A DNA stretch of 5,181 bases. Origin: Gammaproteobacteria bacterium. GTDB lineage: Bacteria > Pseudomonadota > Gammaproteobacteria > Pseudomonadales > Azotimanducaceae. Below are positions 1 through 5,181 of the stretch, in pieces. The stretch is taken from positions 1 through 5,181 of the forward strand of contig JABIVN010000078.1 in assembly GCA_018667205.1 (NCBI GenBank). The letters run 5' to 3'. The notes under the pieces were generated by a model. That model was not told where the DNA came from and did not search any database. It worked only from the letters and a program-made list of their open reading frames with translations. Position 1 is the stretch's first letter; the number at the start of each line of letters is the position of its first letter. Position numbers and translations under genes: made by a program.

Positions 1-160
1 AATAATACCGAGCAGAATAATAGCGACCAGAAAAGTGCAGGCGAGCATCAATTACTCGAGGGGCAAGTAGATAGCGGAGGAGAAGGTAGGAAACCCGGTT
101 AATTCTTGTGATGCCCTGACGAAGAGTTTCCTGAAGGGCTTGAGCATTATCCTGAAGCAC
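1..160 (-). other. Left-edge region with two possible partial ORFs, unrecognised
   Basis: Two overlapping minus-strand frames leave the window here. One opens at GTG (158-160) and stays open for 53 codons to the edge; its first part looks amphipathic (begins MLQDNAQALQETLRQG) and its later part is rich in Arg and Tyr. The other starts at ATG (46-48) and encodes a short, strongly hydrophobic stretch (MLACTFLVAIILLGII) that could be the start of a membrane or exported protein. Neither has a clear Shine-Dalgarno, and they cannot both be the main product. I recognise neither. Sequence beyond the left edge would decide. The stretch 161-191 separates them from the end of the maoC frame. Confidence 0.25.
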
Positions 161-191
161 TGAACTTTACGTTGACCGGCGGTAGGCACAG

Positions 192-671
192 TCACCTGTT
201 GGAGCGTCTTAGATTTTTTGAAGTTGCCAGCAAGCCTCCAACCGTTCTTCTAAAATCCCACATGCTTGTATTTGATCTGATGTCGACACCGATAAGTTGT
301 GTATAAACTTTGCATGCGCGAAAGTCTGAGCGAGTGCTCGAGCCTAGCGGGTGTTCAATGCACGTCGTGTTGTAGATCAGTAGGTCGTTTGCCCGTGCTG
401 GCTGGCTAAAACGAACCTTGTCTTTACCCAACATAGCCATCGTTTGAATTTGATCTTCATGATCGAAAAACAGGCGCGTTCAGATCGCAAAAATATGCAG
501 GGAAGACGCAACTATACCGCCAAAAACGGATTCTTCTGCCGCAGCTTTGTCTACATGAAAGGGCTGTGGGTCCCACTGTTTCGCAAAATTAACAACTTCT
601 TCCGGCGTTAGTTGCCATCGTCCGACTTCGGACTGGTATCCCAGTGGAATATCTCCGAAAAAATAACTCAT
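192..671 (-). pseudogene. MaoC-like hot-dog (R)-enoyl-CoA hydratase/acyl dehydratase, interrupted by an in-frame TGA
   Basis: Starting at ATG 669-671 the frame reads [11 protein letters not shown] and has the MaoC/PhaJ-type hydratase signature DPQPFHVD, with the likely catalytic pair Asp34 and His39 five residues apart as in that family. It continues with FGGIVASSLH and then meets a TGA at 480-482 (codon 64). In the same frame, with no shift, it goes on with TRLFFDHEDQ and MAMLGKDKVRF, which fits the second half of a single-domain MaoC protein, to a stop at 192-194. Total is 159 codons, the usual size. The family hydrates trans-2-enoyl-CoA or dehydrates 3-hydroxyacyl-CoA in the cytoplasm. The last 40 or so codons match the family poorly. 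No Shine-Dalgarno is visible; the start overlaps the bioB stop (ATGA), so translational coupling is likely. A frame open further upstream (to 794) is only bioB antiphase sequence. Nonsense mutation, sequencing error and TGA recoding are all possible; mutation or error is most likely. Confidence 0.75.
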
Positions 672-1552
672 TGTATAGTGTAAGTTGAAATGCCGAGCTC
701 GCCTAGCAACTGCTGGTCGACATCCTGTTCCGGGTTTGCTGTTGTGAATAATTTGTCGCCGCCAAAAATCGAGTTGGCACCAGCAAGAAAGCAAAGGCTC
801 TGTGCTTCACGACTCATAGCAGTTCGACCTGCTGATAACCGAACCCAGGATTTCGGCATCATGATGCGAGCGGTAGCAATCGTTCTCACAAATTCGAATA
901 CATCCAGGGCATCGACGTCAGCCATAGGCGTACCGACCACCTTTACCAGCATGTTGATGGGTACGGATTCAGGATGAGCCGGCAGATTGGCTAATTCAAC
1001 CAACAGGTTAGCCCGGTCGGAACGTGATTCGCCCATACCTACTATCCCACCGCAGCAGACATTGATACCGGCGTCGCGAACGTTCGATAAAGTATCTAAT
1101 CGACCCTTATAAGTACGAGTGCTTATTATTTCGCCGTAAAATCCCGGTAATGTATCGAGGTTGTGGTTGTAGTAATCAAGACCTGCCTCTGCGAGTCGCC
1201 CGGCCTGCTTGTCCGTCAACATGCCCAGGGTTACGCAGGTTTCCATGTCGAGTTCCCGGACACCTTCAATCATCGGGACCATTTGTTCTATCTGGCTTTT
1301 GGTAGGGCTACGCCATGCTGCGCCCATGCAGAATCGAGTTGCGCCCTGCGACTTAGCAGCTTTGGTTGCGGCTAAAACTTCTTCGATAGGCAGCAGGCTA
1401 TGCGTCTCAAGTCCTGTATCGTGGTGCACGCTCTGTGGACAGTATTTGCAATCTTCCGGACACCCGCCTGTTTTAACGAACAGCAGCGTTGCGATCTGCA
1501 CTTTGTTGGCATCAAAGTGTTGCCGGTGAATGATTTGGGCCTGATGAATCAA
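668..1552 (-). CDS. bioB: Biotin synthase BioB, catalytic part intact, start damaged or unresolved
   Basis: BioB is a radical-SAM enzyme that inserts sulfur into dethiobiotin, the last step of biotin synthesis. Numbering from the TTG at 1550-1552, the 294-residue product has the radical-SAM motif CPEDCKYC (Cys31, 35, 38), the [2Fe-2S] cluster ligands Cys75 (RFCMGAAW), Cys106 (METCVTLG), Cys166 (NVCCGG) and Arg238 (VRLSAGR), plus YYNHNLDT and ESVPINMLV. All key residues are present. The TTG is almost certainly not the ancestral start: the frame upstream still encodes conserved BioB sequence (YNWQTTEV, then DLFKLPFND) up to about 1606, but contains no ATG, GTG or TTG before an in-frame TAA at 1628-1630. 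The neighbouring frame offers TTG at 1648-1650 with an AAGGA 7 nt upstream, so a one-base indel near 1607-1625 would restore a protein of about 327 residues. The C-terminus is shorter than in E. coli BioB. The stop overlaps the maoC start. Identity is near certain; whether it is functional is not. Confidence 0.93.
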   Translation of the reverse strand: MIHQAQIIHRQHFDANKVQIATLLFVKTGGCPEDCKYCPQSVHHDTGLETHSLLPIEEVLAATKAAKSQGATRFCMGAAWRSPTKSQIEQMVPMIEGVRELDMETCVTLGMLTDKQAGRLAEAGLDYYNHNLDTLPGFYGEIISTRTYKGRLDTLSNVRDAGINVCCGGIVGMGESRSDRANLLVELANLPAHPESVPINMLVKVVGTPMADVDALDVFEFVRTIATARIMMPKSWVRLSAGRTAMSREAQSLCFLAGANSIFGGDKLFTTANPEQDVDQQLLGELGISTYTIQ

Positions 1553-1626
1553 ATCATTAAACGGAAGTTTGAAAAGGTCCAGTACCTCAGTGGTCTGCCA
1601 ATTATATTTTGTTTTGTTTCGTCTGT

Positions 1627-1642
1627 TTTACTTGCAAGTAAA
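1627..1642. promoter_or_regulatory. Perfect 16-bp palindrome TTTACTTGCAAGTAAA at the bioB 5' end
   Basis: The sequence equals its own reverse complement, and a further copy of the half-site CAAGTAA lies at 1648-1654, giving three half-sites within 28 bp. Spacing and symmetry suit a dimeric repressor of the helix-turn-helix type. It lies between the conserved part of bioB and its candidate ribosome binding site, where a bound protein would block transcription into the gene. It does not match the E. coli BirA operator (TTGTAAACC with an inverted partner) or the BioR consensus that I know. It may also be chance in an AT-rich stretch. Confidence 0.4.
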
Positions 1643-1647
1643 GTAAC

Positions 1648-1662
1648 CAAGTAATTTTCCTT
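1648..1662 (-). promoter_or_regulatory. Candidate bioB ribosome binding site and original TTG start
   Basis: On the minus strand AAGGA (1658-1662) is followed after 7 nt by TTG (1648-1650). Reading from this TTG gives [14 protein letters not shown], a plausible short variable BioB N-terminus, but it is one base out of phase with the conserved YNWQTTEV frame. The same frame is open further upstream to an ATG at 1711-1713 without an evident Shine-Dalgarno. This supports a single-base indel between here and 1607 and is the best guess for the ancestral start. Confidence 0.45.
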
Positions 1663-1781
1663 TTTGTATCTATCGTTAACCGATGGAAACTGCTGCTGAT
1701 TGTTAATATCCATCCTGAATTAGTCGCTGACCAGCGTTTGCTTGTCACCACCCACGCCGGCACTTTTTGCGCATCCTAGTA
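1663..1781. other. panD-bioB intergenic segment
   Basis: No terminator with a convincing stem and U-run was found after panD. A short inverted motif, CGCTG-AC-CAGCG near 1724-1735, has a 2-nt loop too tight for an intrinsic terminator. The minus-strand frame starting at ATG 1711-1713 passes through here into the candidate bioB start region. Absence of a terminator is compatible with read-through from panD into bioB. Confidence 0.4.
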
Positions 1782-2162
1782 CTATGCAGCTTGTACAGGA
1801 ATTGTATTGGCGGTACGTTCGATGGTGTTTTTTTCACCAAGATAAACCAACCGCGGCAGAAACGAATCAGCTTCCGACTCGGACATCTGTCCGTAGGCAG
1901 CAATGATGATCCGATCGCCTACCTGAACTTTACGAGCAGCGGCACCGTTCATAGAGATAGTCCCGGACCCCTCATCCGCAAGAATCACATAGGTTGAAAA
2001 GCGTTCTCCGTTGTCGACGTTGTATATCTCGATCTTTTCAAACGCTCTAAGCCCTGAAAGCTTTACGAGGTTTTCGTCGATGGCACAGGAACCGTCGTAC
2101 CACAGTTCTGCGTGAGTGACAGTTGCCATATGCAACTTGCCTTTGAGTAGCGTAATGTCCAT
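1782..2162 (-). CDS. panD: Aspartate 1-decarboxylase (pyruvoyl-dependent)
   Basis: PanD decarboxylates L-aspartate to beta-alanine for pantothenate and CoA synthesis. From ATG 2160-2162 the product is 126 residues, the same as E. coli PanD. The self-cleavage site Gly24-Ser25 in DGSCAID is present; Ser25 becomes the pyruvoyl cofactor. Lys9, Arg54 and Tyr58 (in NGERFSTY) and Asn72 (MNGAAA) match residues known from the active site or maturation of the family, and the C-terminus ends [11 protein letters not shown]. The chosen start has GGGGA (2169-2173) 6 nt upstream. An in-frame ATG at 2178-2180 would add six residues and overlaps the stop of the decayed upstream frame as ATGA; family length favours the later ATG. 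panB and panC are not nearby. About 130 bp separate its stop from the candidate bioB start, so panD and bioB could be co-transcribed. The gene looks intact. Confidence 0.97.
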   Translation of the reverse strand: MDITLLKGKLHMATVTHAELWYDGSCAIDENLVKLSGLRAFEKIEIYNVDNGERFSTYVILADEGSGTISMNGAAARKVQVGDRIIIAAYGQMSESEADSFLPRLVYLGEKNTIERTANTIPVQAA

Positions 2163-2176
2163 TAAAGGTCCCCATA

Positions 2177-2398
2177 TCATAGACTTAGGTCCAAAGAGCG
2201 CGACATTTTGCCTAGATTTTTTTGGAATGCAACAGAGGAAAACAAGAAAATTAAACCGTATTTATCCCGAATTTCAAAAGTATCTGGGTTGGCATTTTTT
2301 TCGTAAAGAAGTCCGTGGTATCCAGCGTCAACTATCTTAGCCGACCGTATTGCCTCATCTAAAAATGAAACTAATAGGGAGGCATTACCTCGTCCAAC
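2177..2398 (-). pseudogene. Open in-frame segment after a TAG, ending in an ATGA overlap upstream of panD
   Basis: Directly after the TAG at 2399-2401 the same minus-strand frame stays open for 73 codons to TGA 2177-2179, with no start near its beginning. It includes GYHGLLYEK and DKYGLIFLF. Those two pieces, in this order, recall the stretch of Rieske oxygenases around the second cluster motif (CxYHGW, then a YGLIWVF-like strand), but the cluster cysteines are absent, so I do not assign the family. The segment may be a remnant of a gene formerly before panD, or chance open sequence. Its TGA overlaps an alternative panD ATG, a spacing typical of coupled genes. Confidence 0.3.
2350..2361 (+). 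repeat. Left arm of a 12-bp inverted repeat
   Basis: TTGCCTCATCTA, perfectly complementary to 2916-2927. Together the arms bracket the transposase relic with a 578-bp span, so they may be terminal repeats of an internally deleted element. No flanking target duplication is evident, and in a 5-kb window one 12-bp inverted match is close to what chance gives. Confidence 0.3.
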
Positions 2399-2812
2399 CT
2401 ATTGACCATAACCTACCAGATTTTTTACCTCTATGGTTTCGGTTGAAGGTGGCTTATCAACTATTAGTGCCCGTAATCTTGATTCTTGGGCCAGTTGTTC
2501 TTGGCGCCAATCCGCGACAGGTCGTTGCAACGTTCTGATTTGGCCCATATTGTGTTGGCTTGGATAGTTAATCATCAGCCAATCGATTGTCTCTTTGGCG
2601 GACGTCTCCAGGAGCAACTCTAAGCGCAATCGATTCTCATCCCAGACATGTTCACATGGATCTTTTTGTGTTCGCCAATGATGTAAGACGACCTTCTTAG
2701 CTATGTTGCGATAGTGGCAACTCAAGGCTGGTTTTTTCAGCGCTGTTTCGATAGACGAAGTTTCGATATCCTGGCCGCCAACAACATGTTTTTTACGCCT
2801 GGGCAGCCTTCA
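2399..2812 (-). pseudogene. Insertion-sequence transposase relic (N-terminal part only)
   Basis: The frame is open on the minus strand from a stop at 2810-2812 to TAG at 2399-2401; the longest ORF starts at TTG 2723-2725 and has 108 codons. It contains HHWRTQKDPCEHVW, then WLMINYPS and GQIRTLQRPVADWR. This order (WRTRxDPF, VW, a helix, then GQxRTLQRR and WR) is typical of the N-terminal DNA-binding region of integrase-core transposases of the kind found in some IS elements, as I remember them. No DDE catalytic core follows, so only about a quarter of such a protein remains. RTLQRP in place of RTLQRR and C for F in KDPC also suggest decay. No partner gene is present. The family resemblance is from memory and not checked by search. 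Confidence 0.6.
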
Positions 2813-2915
2813 ACCATGAATGTTCCCTAAGTTGATCTTGTCGCTATTGCAGTTACGCCAAAAAATCGACGGGGTTAAGCCCCATATCCTTCCTCATGAT
2901 TGAGCAGCAGGATTC

Positions 2916-2927
2916 TAGATGAGGCAA
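2916..2927 (-). repeat. Right arm of a 12-bp inverted repeat
   Basis: TAGATGAGGCAA, the reverse complement of 2350-2361. See the left arm; the bases immediately outside the two arms do not form a direct repeat. Confidence 0.3.
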
Positions 2928-2996
2928 CGGCCTGCCAATAGTGTAATTGTTAGTCAGGTAATGCGAGCAAGGGTTAGCTACCCCGTGAGACCTACC

Positions 2997-3025
2997 AAAA
3001 ACTCTGGCAGCGTTTAACCGCTACC
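2997..3025 (-). terminator. Weak intrinsic-terminator-like hairpin after the P450 gene
   Basis: On the minus strand GGTAGCG, a 6-nt loop, then CGCTGCC form a 7-bp stem with one G-T wobble, followed after AGAG by five T. The U-run is short and starts 4 nt past the stem, so termination would be inefficient. It lies about 140 bp after the P450 stop. Confidence 0.3.
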
Positions 3026-3163
3026 CGTCATACGGTCCCACTCCTTCATAAAACAAGCAGCCAACCGCGCTGATTCGCTACTAAGACTTTCGTTCGAAAT
3101 TGTCTGTTATAAACCCTACCATCACGGAATTTGGATAGATCTGTATCAGCCGCGGCGGCGGGG

Positions 3164-4396
3164 TTATCGGCCTAGCTTTACCGGCATGGTGGCAAAGCCA
3201 TGAACCACATGGGAGTAGGTACGCTCAGGTTCTCGCATTAGTTCGAACGTCAGGTTTTGAGAAAGAATTTCTTCCCACAAGATTCGGATCTGCATTTCTG
3301 CGAGGCGATTGCCGACACAACGATGAATGCCGAAGCCAAAGGATAAATGGTGTCGTGGGTTTTTACGATCGACAACAAATCGATCTGCATTTTCTATAAC
3401 TTGCTCATCTCGATTCCCCGACAGGTACCACATAGCGACTTTTTCGCCTGCGGGAATCGTCACTCCCCTGACCTGCACTTCACGGGTTGTTGTTCTGCGC
3501 ATGTGGGTCAGAGGTGTTTGCCAGCGTATAATCTCAGGCACGAGTGACTTCACAAGACTCGGATCTGCTCGGAGTTTGGCCAGTTCATTTGGGTTTTTCA
3601 TGAGCGCGAGTAGCCCACCCGATATCGAGTTTCGTGTCGTGTCATTACCACCAATAATAAGTAAGATCAGGGTGCTTAGCAGTTGTTGATCGTCCATGTT
3701 GACCATTGGCGAGTGAGCTAACATCGAGACTAGGTCACCCTTCGGTGGCTGGTTTGCACGCTCGATCAGCAAACTTTTGAAGGTGGTAAGGCATTCGCGA
3801 AGTGCCTCGATTCTTTTTGCTTCCGTGTTGATTTCGCCGCTGGTTCTAAGATCTGCAGAGGCTACTTCAGACCAGTAAGTGAGTTTACGTCTTTGTTCGA
3901 AAGGAAAATCGAACAGGGTGGCCAACATACGGGTGGTCAATTCGATCGACACTTTGTCTACCCAGTCAATGACTTCGCCGTGAGGTAGTTGCTCCAAAAT
4001 TTCGATGACATGCTCGCGAATGGTTCCTTCCATACTAGTGAGGTTCGAGGGCGCAACGATGGGGCTCACAATCTTACGTTGTGCATCATGCTCCGGTGGA
4101 TCCATATTGATAAAGTTGGATCGCTCCATGCCTTTCGGGAAATCAGTGAGTTGAATACCGCCTAGGTACGCGTCTGAGGAAAAATTTCCATGGTCTTTTT
4201 CGACAGCCATGATGTCGTCGAATTTAGTGATGGACCAGTAAGGACCAAACCGACTTTCTGCGCAGTAGTGCACCGGGCGCTCTTGGCGCAGACGTTCAAA
4301 GTAAAGTCCAATGGTGTCATTTTGAAAATACTCTGGTTGGCTAACATCAATTGCATCAATGTCTATGTCGTACGGGGCGAGATGATTGGCTTTCAT
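3164..4396 (-). CDS. Cytochrome P450, CYP153-like alkane/fatty-acid omega-hydroxylase
   Basis: The 410-residue product has all P450 hallmarks: the I-helix oxygen-activation motif GGNDTT (residues 249-254), the K-helix ExxR (Glu288 to Arg291) and the heme loop FGFGIHRC with the thiolate ligand Cys360, followed by VGNRLAE. Stretches such as NMDPPEHDAQRK, DKVSIELTT, LFDFPFEQRRKLTYWS and EIIRWQTPLTHMRRT closely resemble CYP153 enzymes as I recall them. These soluble bacterial P450s hydroxylate medium-chain alkanes or fatty acids at the terminal carbon, using a ferredoxin and a ferredoxin reductase. No membrane anchor or signal peptide is present. The start at 4394-4396 is chosen because AAGGGA (4404-4409) lies 7 nt upstream and MKANHLAPYD begins a normal CYP153 N-terminus; an ORF start at 4474 would add 26 low-complexity residues with no family match. 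No redox partner gene lies in the window, so electrons must come from elsewhere. The gene looks intact. A steroid or terpene P450 is a less likely alternative. Confidence 0.95.
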   Translation of the reverse strand: MKANHLAPYDIDIDAIDVSQPEYFQNDTIGLYFERLRQERPVHYCAESRFGPYWSITKFDDIMAVEKDHGNFSSDAYLGGIQLTDFPKGMERSNFINMDPPEHDAQRKIVSPIVAPSNLTSMEGTIREHVIEILEQLPHGEVIDWVDKVSIELTTRMLATLFDFPFEQRRKLTYWSEVASADLRTSGEINTEAKRIEALRECLTTFKSLLIERANQPPKGDLVSMLAHSPMVNMDDQQLLSTLILLIIGGNDTTRNSISGGLLALMKNPNELAKLRADPSLVKSLVPEIIRWQTPLTHMRRTTTREVQVRGVTIPAGEKVAMWYLSGNRDEQVIENADRFVVDRKNPRHHLSFGFGIHRCVGNRLAEMQIRILWEEILSQNLTFELMREPERTYSHVVHGFATMPVKLGR

Positions 4397-4560
4397 ACTA
4401 ATATCCCTTGCAGCACTAGAGCCACGACCTTGACACCAACCTCTGAAAGGGTCAACCAAAAGCAAAGTTGGCAAAATCGAGCTGGATGCTTTGCAGTGAT
4501 GCTAGCGGTCTTCTCCTGCGGCAGAGAATAGCGCGACATGACTCGCAACTTTTCTGACAT
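4393..4560 (-). other. 55-codon ORF overlapping the P450 start, uncertain
   Basis: From ATG 4558-4560 a frame runs to TGA 4393-4395, which overlaps the P450 ATG as ATGA. The second half is hydrophobic (LCFWLTLSEVG, then VVALVLQGILV), as in a single membrane segment. There is no Shine-Dalgarno before its ATG and I do not recognise it. The P450 has its own ribosome binding site, so coupling is not needed. It may be an upstream leader ORF, a gene remnant or chance. Confidence 0.2.
4404..4409 (-). promoter_or_regulatory. Ribosome binding site that fixes the P450 start
   Basis: AAGGGA on the minus strand, 7 nt before ATG 4394-4396. It decides between this start and the upstream in-frame start at 4474, which has no such site. 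Confidence 0.7.
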
Positions 4561-4850
4561 GAGCACGTGCTGATAGGGCCTGTTTCAAACGCTTGGCTCC
4601 GAAATCCAGTCAATAGAGCTGCTTGTTCAGCAAGATTCATCCGCGTTACGTCAACAGCAGAAAACTCCCATCGGAAATTACGTTCAAGCCCATGTTTTCG
4701 CGCGGTTGATGTACTTGGCTGCTCAAGAAAATGTAGTTTATTCTACTTATCCGCAATCCTAATTCGGTACCCAGGCTCCATGAAATCCAGCAGGAATTCT
4801 TTTCTCTAAAAACACACTTGCTAAAGGTGAACGGGAAATATCCGTAGCAT
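4561..4850. other. Gene-poor stretch upstream of the P450
   Basis: No complete gene is recognised. On the plus strand a frame is open for 61 codons from 4577 to TAA 4760-4762 (it includes GSEIQSIELLVQQD and YVQAHVFARLMYL), directly after an in-frame TAG at 4574-4576 and with no start near its beginning. Its composition is protein-like, so it may be a remnant of a lost gene, but I cannot name it. Minus-strand ORFs here lack ribosome binding sites. No clear sigma-70 promoter for the P450 was seen. Confidence 0.35.
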
Positions 4851-4913
4851 CTAATATGCGGACCTCACTACAATCAGAATGCTCACAATAAACACATACG
4901 AGCAACCAACCAT
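4851..4913 (-). CDS. Possible 20-residue hydrophobic small protein
   Basis: ATG 4911-4913 to TAG 4851-4853 encodes 20 residues, including the hydrophobic run YVFIVSILIVV followed by a basic residue. This is long enough to insert in the membrane as a minimal helix. Just upstream is one of the best Shine-Dalgarno sequences in the window. I do not recognise it; it could be a membrane small protein, a leader peptide, or the 5' end of a truncated larger gene whose remainder was lost. The lack of any downstream gene in the same direction before the P450 region argues against a simple operon leader. It is too short for codon use to help. Confidence 0.35.
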   Translation of the reverse strand: MVGCSYVFIVSILIVVRSAY

Positions 4914-4918
4914 GTTAC

Positions 4919-4927
4919 TCACCTCCT
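4919..4927 (-). promoter_or_regulatory. Near-perfect Shine-Dalgarno AGGAGGTGA
   Basis: Nine consecutive bases match the complement of the usual bacterial 16S rRNA 3' end, with 8 nt between AGGAGG and ATG 4911-4913. It is preceded by another AGG, making AGGAGGAGG. Its quality is the main reason to take the 20-codon ORF seriously. Confidence 0.45.
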
Positions 4928-4931
4928 CCTT

Positions 4932-5174
4932 TTGAGCGAGGCACGAAAACCGGTTCACTATTTTGATCACCTTCTTCTTCAAAATGCTGAGGTCACCGAT
5001 CCGGAGGCGATCCAGACCATTCTGGCGCATCTGAGGCAACGCGCGCCACCTGATGCTGTGCACCGACAAAGGCCAGAGCAATGGCCCGAAAAAAAGGTCT
5101 CTTTACCGCTACCTGATGGTTTAAACTTCGCCAGAGCCTTGTTCCCTAAGTCAACAGAAAAGCACGTTGGCTAA
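4932..5174 (+). pseudogene. Relic resembling the C-terminus of an IS91-like transposase
   Basis: The plus-strand frame from TTG 4932 to TAA 5172-5174 has 80 codons. Codons 20-57 (about 4989-5102) read EVTDPEAIQTILAHL, then RAPPD and RPEQWPE. This recalls the C-terminal end of IS91/ISCR-type transposases, where a segment like ITDPxxIxxILxHL follows a zinc-finger-like CxxC and precedes a Pro-rich tail. Here the preceding cysteines are absent and the upstream part of the gene is missing, so only the tail would remain. The stretch 4989-5055 also looks richer in GC than its surroundings, in line with foreign origin. The resemblance is short and from memory, so confidence is moderate to low. Confidence 0.4.
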
Positions 5175-5181
5175 TCGCCCA

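Larger units (their letters stand above)
2813..3163. other. Gene-poor stretch downstream of the P450
   Basis: No complete gene is recognised. On the minus strand two short open stretches look protein-like: one ends at TAA 3014-3016 (ending MKEWDRMTGSG), and another, in a different phase, runs from about 3017 to 2851 (containing RPLPHLESCC and MGLNPVDFLA). Neither has a start with a ribosome binding site and I do not recognise either. A ferredoxin or ferredoxin reductase, often found beside CYP153 genes, is not visible here: no CxxxxCxxC cluster was found. Confidence 0.4.

Noticed and set aside
130..157. CCTGAAG repeated at 130-136 and 151-157
   Set aside because: Two copies of a 7-mer do not make a supported repeat array or operator.
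672..794. N-terminal extension of maoC upstream of 671
   Set aside because: These codons are the out-of-frame 3' end of bioB; the MaoC-like sequence begins at the ATG overlapping the bioB stop.
690..1654. Several plus-strand ORFs across the bioB region
   Set aside because: They lie antisense to the clearly conserved bioB frame, show no family resemblance and lack ribosome binding sites.
2169..2180. TATGAT just upstream of panD as a -10 box
   Set aside because: No -35 hexamer lies at a suitable distance and the spacing to the start codon is too short.
3085..3100. GTTCGAAAT-like motif as a possible tRNA T-loop
   Set aside because: No acceptor stem, anticodon arm or matching T-stem could be built around it.
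3147..3163. GC-rich GCCGCGGC palindrome after the P450 stop as a terminator
   Set aside because: The palindrome leaves no loop and no U-run follows it.
3327..3689. Plus-strand ORF of 120 codons inside the P450 gene
   Set aside because: It is antisense to the P450 heme-binding and I-helix region and is explained as a shadow frame.
4397..4474. N-terminal extension of the P450 to a start at 4474
   Set aside because: The extra 26 residues do not resemble CYP153 N-termini and the internal ATG at 4394-4396 has AAGGGA at the right distance.
2920..5041. Direct repeat TGAGGCAACG at 2920-2929 and 5032-5041
   Set aside because: Ten bases repeated once in 5 kb is expected by chance and the flanks differ.

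Overview
The window reads as accessory sequence from a proteobacterium, most likely a gammaproteobacterium that degrades alkanes or fatty acids. This rests on how BioB, PanD and the P450 resemble proteobacterial forms recalled from memory, on the CYP153-type P450, and on a base composition that looks mid-40s % GC by eye (not counted). No rRNA, tRNA or CRISPR array was seen. All recognisable metabolic genes lie on the minus strand, so they are read from the right edge towards the left.

Layout in minus-strand reading order. (1) 4396-3164: an intact CYP153-like cytochrome P450, predicted to hydroxylate the terminal carbon of alkanes or fatty acids. (2) 3163-2813: about 350 bp with no recognised gene and a weak terminator-like hairpin. 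(3) 2812-2177: a decayed frame that begins with the N-terminal part of an insertion-sequence transposase, has one in-frame TAG, and continues to the start of panD; a 12-bp inverted repeat brackets the transposase part. (4) 2162-1782: intact panD (aspartate 1-decarboxylase, beta-alanine for pantothenate and CoA). (5) about 1650-668: bioB (biotin synthase), with all catalytic residues present but no usable start for its conserved N-terminus, which suggests a one-base indel. (6) 671-192: a MaoC-type hot-dog dehydratase whose start overlaps the bioB stop as ATGA and which carries one in-frame TGA at codon 64. (7) Left edge: one or two possible reading frames running out of the window.

The right end (4397-5181) is mostly gene-poor. 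It holds a plus-strand remnant that resembles the C-terminus of an IS91-like transposase, and a 20-codon hydrophobic minus-strand ORF preceded by a near-perfect Shine-Dalgarno.

Working together: panD and bioB both make cofactors (CoA, biotin) used in fatty-acid metabolism, and MaoC and CYP153 both act on acyl or alkyl chains. That is only a loose theme; no single operon can be shown. The stronger theme is erosion: two transposase relics, a nonsense codon in maoC, a damaged bioB start, and long gene-poor stretches beside intact panD and CYP153. Either this is a decaying part of a genome or some of the lesions are assembly errors. I found no convincing new multi-gene system. The items most worth a second look are the maoC TGA, the bioB start with its 16-bp palindrome, and the small ORF with the strong ribosome binding site.
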